From: Atkinsonella hypoxylon
Taxonomy: Eukaryota > Ascomycota > Sordariomycetes > Hypocreales > Clavicipitaceae
Length of the DNA stretch: 64,000 nt
Assembly: GCA_000729835.1 (NCBI GenBank)
Contig: JFHB01000005.1
Coordinates: forward strand, 62,001 to 126,000
Reading direction: 5' to 3'
A program made the position numbers and the translations under genes. This document shows, piece by piece, positions 1-9,851 of this stretch. Every line of letters begins with the position of its first letter. Positions within the stretch are counted from its first letter, which is position 1. Below the pieces are notes generated by a model, which was given only the letters and a program-made list of their open reading frames with translations, was not told the origin of the DNA and made no database searches.

Positions 1-1146
1 GAGTATAGGTATCACTACAATCGTCAGCAGAGCGTTGATTTCAAGGGAATGGCTGAACGAACATTGGAAAGAGGAGGTTGCAGAATAGAGCGACAGAAGT
101 GGCTTGTAAGAGCAACTGGCTACTTGAGTACAAATGACCGCCTGGAACGGATCAATCAAGGTGAAGATTAGTGACCTCATATGAGAGGGGCAAAATCAAC
201 CGTTTGCCTTTGTGGAGGGGCAGTCATTGACTGGGTAGCCCCACGAGTTTCGAAACAGAACCTTGAGCTTGGTCTTTTACTGAATACAGTGGGGTGGGGT
301 TCCAAAAGTCTGCGAACACTTCATAATATGCCGGCTAGAATCGCGATTTCACTGCTTTTTACATCTCAATTAGTAGACGATCCTCTGAGCTAACTAGAGC
401 TAGAACTTAGATATAGTAGATTCTATATATTTTTTAATACTATATACAAGTCTTAAGTACCTTTTATACTTTCAATGTATTAAGCTTCTTAAAGTAAAGT
501 GAAGAGCGGATTAAATCGATGAATTTATACTCCGTAGAGTAGCTTTAACGAGAAGTAGAGTGGGGATACAGTGTAAATCTAAAACTGGGGACATTCTTTA
601 CTAACCTCAGTACTACAGTTTAAGTTTCCAACGTATTATCGTTATTTCGAGTAGAAATGACTTTAGAATATGATTTATTAGTTAAATGAAATTTTGTATC
701 AATTTTCAGGTAGAATTTACAAAAAAAAAAAAAGACAATAAATGAAGCTTCAGAAAGTAGTAAAATCACGATGTAAGGTGGCGCACTATGGAGCGTTCGC
801 CGACCTTTGGAACCCCACTGTATTCACCCCCACCCGCCAGTTGACTCCAGTCTACTGAAGCTTCATAATCATCAATACAGTGGGTGCATACGAGGAGCTC
901 TAACTGATTGCTGGCTGCCACAGAAGCCTGAAGAAAAAAACCCACCGCTCCGGCGGGGATTTCTTTTTCCCGTTGTGTCCCGCACTGCAACGGTTTCAAG
1001 CACTAACAAGCAAAAAATCGGTCACAACGACAAGCTTCGAGCTGCAGCCCATTGCTTACGATTTGGGTTTCCGGGTTCTATACTCAAGTTACGTATACAC
1101 AAAAAACTCTATCAGAGCTTTTGCCCACGGGCAGGTCGCCGCCAAG
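1..1146. other. Intergenic, upstream of CCT5
   Basis: No convincing gene. The left 750 bases are AT-rich with many stops in all frames and a poly-A run near 720-733; an exact TACTCCGTA motif lies at 528-536. The sequence becomes more GC-rich toward the CCT5 start and presumably holds its promoter and leader. A 117-codon open frame at 807-1160 overlaps the CCT5 start and shows no recognisable family. Confidence 0.5.
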
Positions 1147-3083
1147 ATGTCTTTGAGTAAGTGCTCCATGATTTCGCCATCCCAAAGGGTCAAAGGGGGG
1201 GGGAATCGGGCTCATATTTTGAAGCTGACAATTTGTATGCAGATCTGGACGTTTCCAATGGTAAATAAAAGTGTCTCGAGGCTCAGAAGTGCTACCTGAC
1301 AGCTAACGTGCATTCCTTTCTCACTTGAACAGCGGCGGTAATGAAGGACGAGCAAGGTCGGCCCTTCATTGTCGTCAGGGAGTAAGCATCGCCTTTACAA
1401 AGTTGTTCTTGCTCATCTCGTGTACTCATAATCATGCAGCCAGGGCAAGAAGAAGCGCCAATTTGGTAGCGAAGCCGTTAAGTCCCACATCCTCGCCGCA
1501 CGAACCGTTGCCAATATCGTCAAATCTTCACTCGGACCGCGCGGGCTTGACAAGATCTTAATCTCCCCTGATGGTGACATTACGGTAACCAACGATGGTG
1601 CCACTATCTTGCAGCAAATGGAGATTAGCAATCACATCGCCAAACTTCTGGTCGAGCTTTCAAAGTCTCAGGACGACGAAATTGGCGATGGCACTACTGG
1701 TGTCGTTGTCCTGGCCGGCGCTTTGCTCGAGCAAGCAGCCGACCTCATCGACAAAGGCATACATCCTATTCGAATCGCCGATGGCTATGATCAGGCTTGT
1801 GATATTGCCGTTGCCGAGCTGGACAAAATTTCAGACACAATCGAGTTTACAAAAACAGAGACCGCCAACTTGGTGAAGGTTGCGCGGACAAGCTTAGGAA
1901 GTAAAATCGTCTCCAAAGCCCACGATCAGTTCGCCAACATTGCCGTCGATGCTGTTCTGTCGGTCGCCGATTTGGAGCGAAAGGACGTCGATTTCGAGCT
2001 GATCAAGGTCGATGGCAAAGTCGGAGGTTCTCTCGAGGACACACTGCTTGTCAAGGGTGTCATCGTTGACAAGGACTTCTCCCACCCTCAGATGCCATCA
2101 GAAGTGCGTGATGCTAAAATTGCGATTTTGACATGTGCTTTTGAGCCTCCAAAGCCCAAAACTAAGCACAAACTTGAGATTACTAGTGTGGAAGAGTTCA
2201 AGAAGCTTCAGAATTACGAGCGAGAGAAGTTTGTCGAAATGATCCAGCAGGTCAAGGACACTGGCGCCAACCTGGCCATCTGTCAATGGGGTTTCGACGA
2301 TGAAGCCAATCATTTGCTTCTGCAGAACGGCCTCCCCGCTGTGAGATGGGTTGGTGGCCCTGAAATCGAACTGATTGCGATTGCCACAAACGGCAGGATA
2401 GTTCCACGATTCGAGGACCTGAAACCTGAGAAGCTTGGCACAGCCGGCGTCGTGAGGGAGATGACTTTCGGCACTACGAGAGAGAAGATGCTGGTCATTG
2501 AAGAGTGCGCAAACACTCGTGCTGTGACTGTCTTCTGCCGGGGCAGTAACAAGATGGTATGTCCAAGCGATTTTGGGTGCCAAGTACATCAAAAAAAGCA
2601 GGACTAATTGAGTACTTGCAGATTATCGATGAAGCCAAGCGATCCCTGCACGATGCTATGTGCGTCGTAAGAAACCTTGTTCGAGACAACCGTGTTGTGT
2701 ATGGCGGAGGTGCAGCAGAAATCGCCTGCTCATTAGCCGTTGAGGATGCTGCCGCAAAGACACCAGGTCTGGAGCAGTATGCCATGCGAGCATTCTCCGA
2801 GGCTTTGGATACTATTCCCATGACGTTGGCAGAAAACAGTGGCTTGAATCCCATCTCAACTCTGGCTGAAGTGAAAAGCCAGCAGGTAAAGGGCGGTGCG
2901 AAGAGTGGCGGCAAATTGGGAGTCGACTGCATGGGGCGAGGCAACAATGATATGAAGGAGGCGTTTGTGATTGACCCGTTGATTGGGAAGAAACAACAGC
3001 TGCAGCTGGCTACGCAGCTATGTCGCATGGTTCTCAAGGTGAACAACGTTATTGTTTCAGGCGCAGATGACAATGACTTTTAG
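1147..3083 (+). CDS. CCT5: T-complex protein 1 subunit epsilon (CCT5)
   Basis: Subunit of the cytosolic chaperonin TRiC/CCT, which folds actin, tubulin and other proteins in an ATP-driven double ring. Exons read as 1147-1156, 1333-1381, 1440-2556 and 2622-3083, with GT-AG introns. The joined protein is about 545 residues, normal for the family. It begins MSLTAVMKDEQG and carries the group II chaperonin nucleotide motifs SSLGPRGLDK, TNDGATIL and GDGTTGVVVLAGALL near the N-terminus. An equatorial C-terminal part with VYGGGAAEI follows, then DCMGRGNNDM and a short acidic tail. The first exon holds only three full codons, so the start depends on the intron at 1157-1332, which restores the expected TAVMKDEQGRPFIVVRDQGKKKR-type N-terminus. 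Convergent with the CipC-like gene downstream. Family assignment is secure; the exact epsilon assignment rests on remembered family sequence. Confidence 0.95.
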
Positions 3084-3890
3084 ACTGGGCTGGCACTAGA
3101 CAGGTAATGAAGAAGGAAAGAACGGAATATACCACAAGTCAAAATTCAGGGTGCAAAGTGAGGTACAAAAGTAAGGTACATATTGGATTAGACTCATCTC
3201 AGAATCGGCGTCATCAGAGGCAGACGCGAACTGGACGAGGGATAGCCGCATGTGCGATGAGTCTGTCGCCAGTGGCAGTCGGTTTTTCCTGAGCATGTTT
3301 GGCATCAATATGCTTTGTCTTGGTCTGTATTCTAACTCGGCACCCTGGGCGATGTCTTCAGCATGTGCACTACATGTATTCACATATATTCTAGTCAGTC
3401 TCTGTTGGTCGAGTACATCCATTACAGTGTCTGGCTCGGCTGGTGGTTGTACTCAGTTATCCCTCAAGTTGACGCATCCGTTGAAGGCGGCATGGCATGG
3501 GATGTGATGTGCGGGGGGCAAGGTCGAGGTTGGGGGCACTCGGCTTTTTCTTCCAGCAGAGCATGCTGTGCATATATGCTCTACTCTACAGAATAGTTAC
3601 AGAGCAGGGCAGTTATGGCTTCGTCGCAGCTTGCCGGATATGCGGCAAGTCCGGCAGGTCGAGCACAATGCCGCTCCAGACGGACCTACCAGAGCGCACC
3701 AAGCTCGGCACGTCTCCACCCCCAATCGGCATCAGGCTTCCGCGCAAGCCAACAGACGTCGGTTTCTTCATGTAGCATGATAACATGACGATCTGGAACA
3801 TTACGCGCAACGTGGGTTAACGTGTAAATAAAAAATGGCATCAATGTGTATTGACATAGCTACGGTACCGCATGACCTCTTACCGAAATC
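3084..3890. other. Intergenic between convergent genes
   Basis: Holds the 3' ends of CCT5 and of the CipC-like gene on the other strand. Short open frames here overlap each other in several frames and have no recognisable domain. I see nothing else. Confidence 0.45.
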
Positions 3891-4340
3891 TTAGTACCGG
3901 CCTTCGCTGGCAAGGGCCTCCTCAGCCTGCTGCTGAGCATGTCTCTTGGCCTTTTCCCGGTCGATAAAGTCCAAGCCCCGCGTCTCCACCTCGCGGTCGA
4001 CGAAGAAGCCGATGGCGCCAGCCAGGATCTCCTTGGCTTTGGCGTGGTCGTCAGGGTGGCCTTGTCGGGGGATTTGTCAGTAACTACCGTGTATTCATTC
4101 GGTGAGGGCGTTTTGTTGTGCGTCCGCCTACCTTCGCGGGCGACGTGGTCTTCGTAGGCCTTGGCGGCCTCGAAGGCGGCGGCGCCGCCGATGAGCTCGT
4201 GCGACCACTTGGCTTCGTGCGGGCGCTCCTTGACCTGCTCGTAGGCCTGGGCTTGATCAGAGTCGTCTGGTGTGTCGATTTCATTCAGTCTTTGTCCAGG
4301 AATGAAGCGGTGGCCTCAACTCACCGTCGAACCAGCCCAT
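3891..4340 (-). CDS. CipC-like DUF3759 protein
   Basis: Small soluble fungal protein of the CipC / DUF3759 family, named after the concanamycin-induced protein of Aspergillus nidulans; the biochemical role is unknown. Three exons fit: 4325-4340, 4132-4266 and about 3891-4063. They give a protein of about 107 residues starting MGWFDDDSDQAQAYEQ, then HEAKWSHELIGGAAAFEA, then a conserved end with DDHAKAKEIL and ETRGLDFIDREKA. All of this is as I remember for CipC homologues. The last intron (GTAGGC donor, ACAAG acceptor) was placed to give the expected VAREGHPDDHAKAKE junction. A long T-rich tract with a GT repeat (about 4361-4418) lies just upstream of the start. Family members are often stress- or starvation-induced; nothing in this promoter proves that here. 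Confidence 0.85.
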
Positions 4341-5095
4341 TATGCTAGATGAGGCGGTTTCCTTTTCTTTTTTTTCTTTTTTTTTCTTTTTCTTTTTTTT
4401 TTTTGTGTGTGTGTGTGTCCTTGCTTTGATGCTGCTTGGTGTGAAAAAGAAATGTACTTGGCAGGTCGTAGATTTCAGTTACACAAGCGGCAAGGGACAC
4501 CATCTTTATATAGTTTGGATGGCGGGGAGGTTATGGGAGTGAAGCTCGAGGCGGGGCAAAGTGCCAACTCACCACGGCTCAAAGTACTAACTCGCTCAGC
4601 CCAGCCCCTGTTCAGCCGATCAGGGACTCTCGGCAAAACGGCGAGAAGCGGGATTTTATTTTATTTTGTTTTATTATTTATTTTTGCTTTTTTCGACACG
4701 AGGCATGTTCAGATGACTGCCTTTTTCGTGGCCGGGCGGGGATCAAATGGTGTTCCACCGAGCTGAGGCTGTACACACAATTCAATGACCAGCATCTATC
4801 TGCTACTGCAAAGTCAATAAATAAGGCGTAGTCAATCAAAAGAGACAGATGTCGCTTATGCTCACCTGGTCGAGCAATAGGGCTTGGAGCAATGGGAATG
4901 TGTTTCACCCCAGTGCCACTACCTTGAACTCGGCCGCGTTAACTAACAACGTAGAGCACTGGAAAGCGTCCAGCAAACTGTTTCGGAAACAAAGACCTTT
5001 CTTTAGTGACGAGGGGACACAAATGAAACGGCGTATAGATATCTCCGTGTGGTCCAAGTGCGCTAAATAAAGTGATGGCGAATACCTTTTCCCTT

Positions 5096-5132
<37 letters not shown>

Positions 5133-5868
5133 AATTGACTCTCTTTGCACGTTCAGTCACACGATGCCCGGATTTTATCGTAATTCAGCACCCTCTGCCC
5201 GTCTGTACATCCTGCGGCCCGGGACAAAAGGTCACATGGTTCTCCAGCATTGCATCGAGCTCGTGTCTGTCGCAATCCAGAGTCCATGGCCACGCACTGA
5301 TATCATTGACTGCGCCCCCCCCGCACCCATCGACAGGGCAAGCCATCCTTTGTTTCTCCCATCCTCGCCGGAATAACGCAGATAGGCGTGTCGTAGTGCG
5401 TGGCGCTCATGTCCTCCATGTCGATCCGTATCTGCAAGTAAATGCCTTCTGTTCCCTGGCTCCCCGCGTTATTGCGTCTGTCCCGGTCGGGCTGCAACCT
5501 CGTGACGGCGAGCATCGAGGTCGCACACTGCAATACTGGCGCCGGGCCTTGCGCTTCTACCCGTAACAAGATCGATTGCCCGGGATGTAAAGCCAAGGGT
5601 CGCGCGGTGCACTAACGAATCGGGGGCTGAAGGGGGGGGGGAAGGGGGAGCGGGCTTCATGTACTTGCTGCGTTTGTTGTTTGTATATAGAGAGCTTCTT
5701 CTGCGTTCAAGCAGAGGCGAACGGGCCTCACTGCAGGGACAAGAAACAAAGAAACCCGGTTCTCATAGTGATCCATTGAAAAATCGGGTTATTTTCATAC
5801 CATAATTTTTCGACACCCAGGCATTTATTAGCCTCGCCAGCCCTCTTCACCCGATAAACTAGCAGCAC
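4341..5868. other. Intergenic, divergent promoters
   Basis: About 1.5 kb between the divergent CipC-like and SGNH esterase genes. It contains a T-rich/(GT)n tract (4361-4418), a (CT)n run (5096-5131) and a G-rich block near 5630-5650. No open frame shows a recognisable domain. Confidence 0.5.
5096..5131. repeat. (CT)n dinucleotide microsatellite
   Basis: About 18 uninterrupted CT units, seen directly. It lies some 740 bases upstream of the SGNH esterase start. Pyrimidine tracts of this kind are common in fungal promoters and leaders; no function is implied. Confidence 0.9.
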
Positions 5869-6890
5869 ATGTTCCTTGCCCCGATACTGGTAGCGGCGCT
5901 CCAGGCCGCCGCCGGCCCCGCGTCCACCAACAAATCCGCATCCGCATCCGCATCCGCATACGGGCGGCTCGAGAATCTCGTCACCTTTGGCGACAGCTAC
6001 ACCGATGAAGGACGATACGACTATTTCGTGCAGAACCACCGGGCGCCGCCCATAGGCCAGATGCTCCCGCCCAGCAACGGCACGTGGAGCGGCGGCGCAT
6101 CATGGGGCCGCTTCGTCGCCAACTGGACCGGCGCCCGCTACTACAACTACGCCGTCAGCGGCGCCTTCTGCACCGACAACGTCGATTCAAGGAACCTGTC
6201 CGCCATCAAGGCCCCGTTCCCTTCGGTCCTGGAGTACGAAATCCCCGTCTTCGAGCAGGACATCCGCCACCACGACTTGTACCCCGACCGGCGGCCCGAC
6301 AACACCGTGTACGCGCTCTGGATCGGCACAAACGACCTGGGCATCGTCGGCATCCTCAACGACCGGAACAAAATCGGCACCACCATCACCACCTACGTCG
6401 ACTGCATCTGGAACACCTTCGACCACATCTACAGGACGGGCGGCAGGCATTTCGTCCTGCTCAACCAGGCACCCCTGGGACATGCCCCCATGTACGCCAC
6501 CCCAGGCGCGGCAGGCACCGGGAACGACAAGTACTGGGACAACAAGACGGCCTACGACACGGAGCAGTATGTCAACAAGATCAACGAGTACACCACGAGC
6601 GTCAACACCATGTACGACTACGGCGTGCCCTTCCATCTGAAAGTGAAGCGGCGGTGGCCCGGCGCAACCGTGGCCATCTACGACGTCCACTCCCTCATGA
6701 TGCATGTCGTCCACAGACCCGGGGACTACCTGGACAAGCCTGCCAATGTGACCTCTCCATATCGCATCTGCATCGACGGCTGCGTGGATTCCCAGGAGCC
6801 CAGGTCAAGTTTTATGTGGTGCGTCAAGAAACCCCCGGGGCCTCGTGTTTATTTTCCCCTTGGCGAGAGTGGCGTGGCAATCGTGAAAAT

Positions 6891-6923
<33 letters not shown>

Positions 6924-7064
6924 ACCCCATGTGCTTGCTGACTGTTTGTTCTTCTGCCCAGGTACGATGAACTACATCCTTCAGAACGAATGCACGTCAT
7001 TTTCGCTAAGCATTTCATCGAGCTTGTTCGGGGCCGCTCGAAATATGGCACCTATTACAGGTAG
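5869..7064 (+). CDS. Secreted SGNH/GDSL esterase (CE16-like)
   Basis: Predicted secreted esterase of the SGNH hydrolase fold, resembling fungal carbohydrate esterase family 16 acetylesterases that remove acetyl groups from plant cell-wall oligosaccharides; the substrate is inferred. Two exons: 5869-6818 and 6962-7064, about 350 residues. An N-terminal hydrophobic segment (MFLAPILVAALQAAA) is a probable signal peptide. Block I is FGDSYTDEG (nucleophile Ser), an intermediate Gly/Asn region contains YYNYAVSGA, block III is WIGTNDLG, and block V is DELHPS, encoded only by exon 2. Several N-glycosylation sequons are present. The intron join TG|G restores SFMWYDELHPSE, the expected CE16 ending. Reading through the intron instead gives a longer open frame lacking the catalytic Asp/His, so the spliced form is preferred. 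The intron carries an (AT)n microsatellite. Confidence 0.9.
6893..6921. repeat. (AT)n microsatellite inside the SGNH esterase intron
   Basis: Pure alternating AT run seen directly within the intron at 6819-6961. It lies about 40 bases from the 3' splice site and could be length-polymorphic. Confidence 0.9.
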
Positions 7065-7505
7065 CATGGCGTATATTGCAAAGTGCATTATGAGTGAATG
7101 AATAACGGCGACGGGTTTTTTTTTTCCCCAAGGTTTTCGGGGGTTGGAGGTTTGGGAAGGCAAATAAATGGGCACGTACAATCGTCTGTCTGTGCACACT
7201 CGAAGGACAAGCAAGAGTCATCAAGCCAAGTACCTACCTACCTACCTAGGTACCTACCTAGTTAGCAGTCTCTGCAGCATGCAGTATCATACAAACCAAT
7301 GTCACGTCACGCACATGTGCAGCGCTGGATTCATCGACTCGAAACGGTGGGGCCTTGCAACAACAGGTCTCGACAGCGGCCACAGCTCCTCGTGCTCAAT
7401 GATTCATTCACTCCGTCCTGACCCTGACAAAAAGGGGATGGATGGATGCATACACAACGCATCACCTCTGATCAAAAAGCCTGCTCAGGCAAATGTAGAT
7501 TCACC
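7065..7505. other. Intergenic between SGNH esterase and tRNA-Thr
   Basis: Contains a CCTACCTAGGTACC-type palindromic repeat cluster (7231-7262) and, near 7474, a run that reads TTTTT on the minus strand, a probable RNA polymerase III terminator for the tRNA. No gene recognised. Confidence 0.5.
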
Positions 7506-7577
7506 TGCCCCGTACTGGAATCGAACCAGTGATCTTGTCATTACTAGTGACACGCTTTACCACTGAGCCAACGGGGC
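7506..7577 (-). tRNA. tRNA-Thr (anticodon AGU)
   Basis: On the minus strand a full cloverleaf can be drawn. The acceptor stem is GCCCCGU paired with ACGGGGC plus discriminator A. The D arm is GGCUCAGUGGUAAAGC. The anticodon stem UGUCA/UGACA closes the loop CUAGUAA, giving anticodon AGU, and the T arm contains GGUUCGAAUCC. There is no intron. An oligo-T stretch about 30 bases downstream fits a Pol III terminator. Confidence 0.95.
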
Positions 7578-7820
7578 TTACCGTGATTGTCTCGAACCTG
7601 TGTGCGCAAATGTGGTCTATCATAGATAGGCCTGACCCACGACGGAACCGAGAATGTGGCTACACTCTGCAAAAAGTGGCATCAGGCAGGCGTTAGCTTG
7701 GCGCACTCGCCTGCGGCCACAACTGGGGTCGGGTTGGCCATGTTCGTGAGTATCGAGGGCTGCTTTCGCAAGTTTTGTATTCCTTTCCATTCAAGCTATC
7801 CATTTTCTCTAGTTTCCTAT

Positions 7821-8594
7821 TCACTTCTCTGTCTGCCGAGGTAAATACTTCATATATCGGAATACATAGTGTCCCCATTTTGCTCCTAGTCCTTCGTTTG
7901 GCGGAGGCGCCGGGGCATATTCGTCCAAATCGACATCTAAACACCGAATGATTTGGAAACCGCTCTTCTCATACATCTGCCAGGCAGGCTCCGATGAGTG
8001 TACCCAGGCAAAGACTCCCTTCTCTTCGCAGATGCTAGTGCCCCAACGTAAAAGTGCTGATCCGACCCCGTGGCCTTGGTACTCTGGCGACACTGATAAG
8101 CTAATAATGTAAAGACATTTTGTCCCTTCAGGCATAACTTCTTCCATCCATTTCTCCATATCATTGCCGGTCAGTGTCTGAAGTCTCGCAATTGGGTCGT
8201 CCTTTGGCCTAGAATTCGGGCCGCTAGGCCCGTCGTAAACCTTCGCTCTCTGTTCTTCTGTCGGAGCAGTCGTGGGTGTCACCGGCGCATCAAGCAGCTG
8301 TGGTTTGCCTTCGAGCTTGGGTAGCTCCTCAGGCTTGAATCCTCGAAACCCCCAAGTGCAATAACCCATTATTTTCCCAGTGGCGTCGTCGGTAATCTTT
8401 AAAGAAAAGGCACGTGGGCTGAGAAGTAGGCCGGGCAAGCTGTCCATGGTAATTTCTTTCATGTCATATCGTTTGCTCCCGAGCTTTTTCATCCGAGTTT
8501 GACGGTCATTGGCAAACGCATCCGCGGCAATCTGCCCAATCTCAGACACATCCTCCATCTTGACAGCAGAAATGGTATACAAAGGCCTGGCCAT
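7821..8594 (-). CDS. GNAT family N-acetyltransferase
   Basis: Single-exon protein of 257 residues of the GCN5-related N-acetyltransferase superfamily, which moves acetyl groups from acetyl-CoA to amines; the substrate cannot be told. N-terminal strand and helices begin MARPLYTISAVKMEDV. Acetyl-CoA binding motif A is seen as LSVSPEYQGHGVGSALL (Q-x-x-G-x-G), followed by GVFAWVHSSEPAWQMYEKSGF, the usual motif B. A large insertion between the first half and motif A (residues about 95-150, KPEELPKLEGKP onward) is typical of fungal members. An in-frame ATG at 8669 would add 25 poorly conserved residues; 8594 is preferred because the domain begins there. It lies head-to-tail with the DUF167 gene, about 110 bases away. 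Confidence 0.85.
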   Translation of the reverse strand: MARPLYTISAVKMEDVSEIGQIAADAFANDRQTRMKKLGSKRYDMKEITMDSLPGLLLSPRAFSLKITDDATGKIMGYCTWGFRGFKPEELPKLEGKPQLLDAPVTPTTAPTEEQRAKVYDGPSGPNSRPKDDPIARLQTLTGNDMEKWMEEVMPEGTKCLYIISLSVSPEYQGHGVGSALLRWGTSICEEKGVFAWVHSSEPAWQMYEKSGFQIIRCLDVDLDEYAPAPPPNEGLGAKWGHYVFRYMKYLPRQTEK

Positions 8595-8703
8595 GGTGCT
8601 TAATGTGAGCGGTGCTCTCGATAGGATTTCACTCTGGATTTTGCGTGCATTCCACCTTTTATTTTGCACCTAAGAGAAGTAAGACCCAGGACGCCATGCT
8701 TCA

Positions 8704-9069
8704 TTAGGTAGGAGGTGTTGCACGACTTGCTTTGTGGAGCAAATTGAGAATTGTCTCGGCATAGATTCGTCCATTTCCCGAAACATGGTCAATCATGGCA
8801 AACTTGTCCTTTGACTTCAGCCCACGGACGATTCGCAACCGTGATTTCGAAATCCCAAGCGCGTTGCTTAGTATTTTCAACACGGCTTCGTTAGCCGCTC
8901 CTTGTCTTGGCTGAGCAGCCACACAGAGCTCCACTGCGCTGCTGGTAACGTTCAGGATTCCTTCGCGGATCTTGCTGGTGCCGGGCTTGACACGGAGCCG
9001 CAGCTGGACATATCCCAGAGTCGAACTGCCCGACTTGTTGGCGAAATATCTCGCAATAGGGAACATCAT
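8704..9069 (-). CDS. DUF167 / YggU-family small protein
   Basis: Single exon, 121 residues. The core YVQLRLRVKPGTSK, then AVELCVAAQPRQGAANEAVLKILSNALGISKSRLRIVRGLKSKDK, matches the DUF167 (YggU-like) fold found from bacteria to eukaryotes: a small alpha/beta domain of unknown biochemical role. Two adjacent ATG codons (9069 and 9066) can start it. The preceding residues (MFPIARYFANKSG) are species-specific and could be a short targeting sequence, which is a guess. Same strand as the GNAT gene downstream; no shared function is apparent. Confidence 0.8.
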   Translation of the reverse strand: MMFPIARYFANKSGSSTLGYVQLRLRVKPGTSKIREGILNVTSSAVELCVAAQPRQGAANEAVLKILSNALGISKSRLRIVRGLKSKDKFAMIDHVSGNGRIYAETILNLLHKASRATPPT

Positions 9070-9851
9070 TGACTTCGAAGCTGTGAGTTGTGCCGCACTG
9101 TATTAGCACTCCGGACAGTCTCGGATGAACAAGGTCTTTTGAGCGGTGCTGTTAATTGGTGAGGGGTACGGAGTAGAGGAACGAGGGTCTGCATGTGAGC
9201 TTTGGGGGGTGCAGGCCGCTTTCGACTACAATTTCTAGCCAAGATAATGTGAAGCACCAAACCCAGACCTCTTTTAATGCCTTGGGTACCAACTAGTTAA
9301 CTAGTTATCCTTCCTCTCCGATGGCCGGGCCTCCCCACGAGGCTCTGTCGTCGTTTTCCTGCCAGCGCTCGGCCTGACTTGGTGCCCTTTGCGAAGCCGA
9401 GAGACATGGATTGGTTGTGGTTGCACTTTCCAATGATGGTGCGGCCTGGCTCTAACTACGATGCTGGCTCGGAGGGGTCCAGTCGAAAATGGACACAGAC
9501 GGAGAGAAGCTTGGAGCTACGCAGTGCGACGCCCCACGCTGTGCTTCAGCGCCGGCAGCGGAAGCGTAAGCACTGGAGGCCCCTGGTTGAGCAGGACTTG
9601 GGCGACTTGGACGACGCACGCAGCCAGGTGGTGTTGTGCAGGTTGCCGTGCAGGTGTCGCTCGGCGGCTCCAGCAGACGCCGCAGCTGTCACCACCGGCT
9701 GCCGGAACGTTCCTGCCCCAGTCGCGCCAACCGATACTCGCGAGCTTTTGCTATTCGACCGTGGGAGTTGCTGCTTCCCATCACCGCGACTCTTCCTTCC
9801 ACATACACCGTCGCAGCCCAACTGCGTCGCATTAGCCTTACGTCAAGCGCC
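9070..9851. other. Intergenic, divergent promoter region
   Basis: Separates the DUF167 gene (minus) from the HAD/RGG gene (plus). It holds an exact TACGGAGTA motif at 9167-9175 and an AACTAGTTAACTAGTT palindrome-like stretch near 9292-9308. Open frames at 9379-9918 and 9461-9835 overlap in different frames and look like GC-driven chance frames or leader sequence. Confidence 0.45.

Noticed and set aside
6084..6941. 285-codon frame overlapping the SGNH esterase
   Set aside because: Shifted-frame shadow of a GC-rich real exon; Arg/His/Pro-rich composition with no domain. The 175-codon minus frame at 6187-6714 is likewise a shadow.
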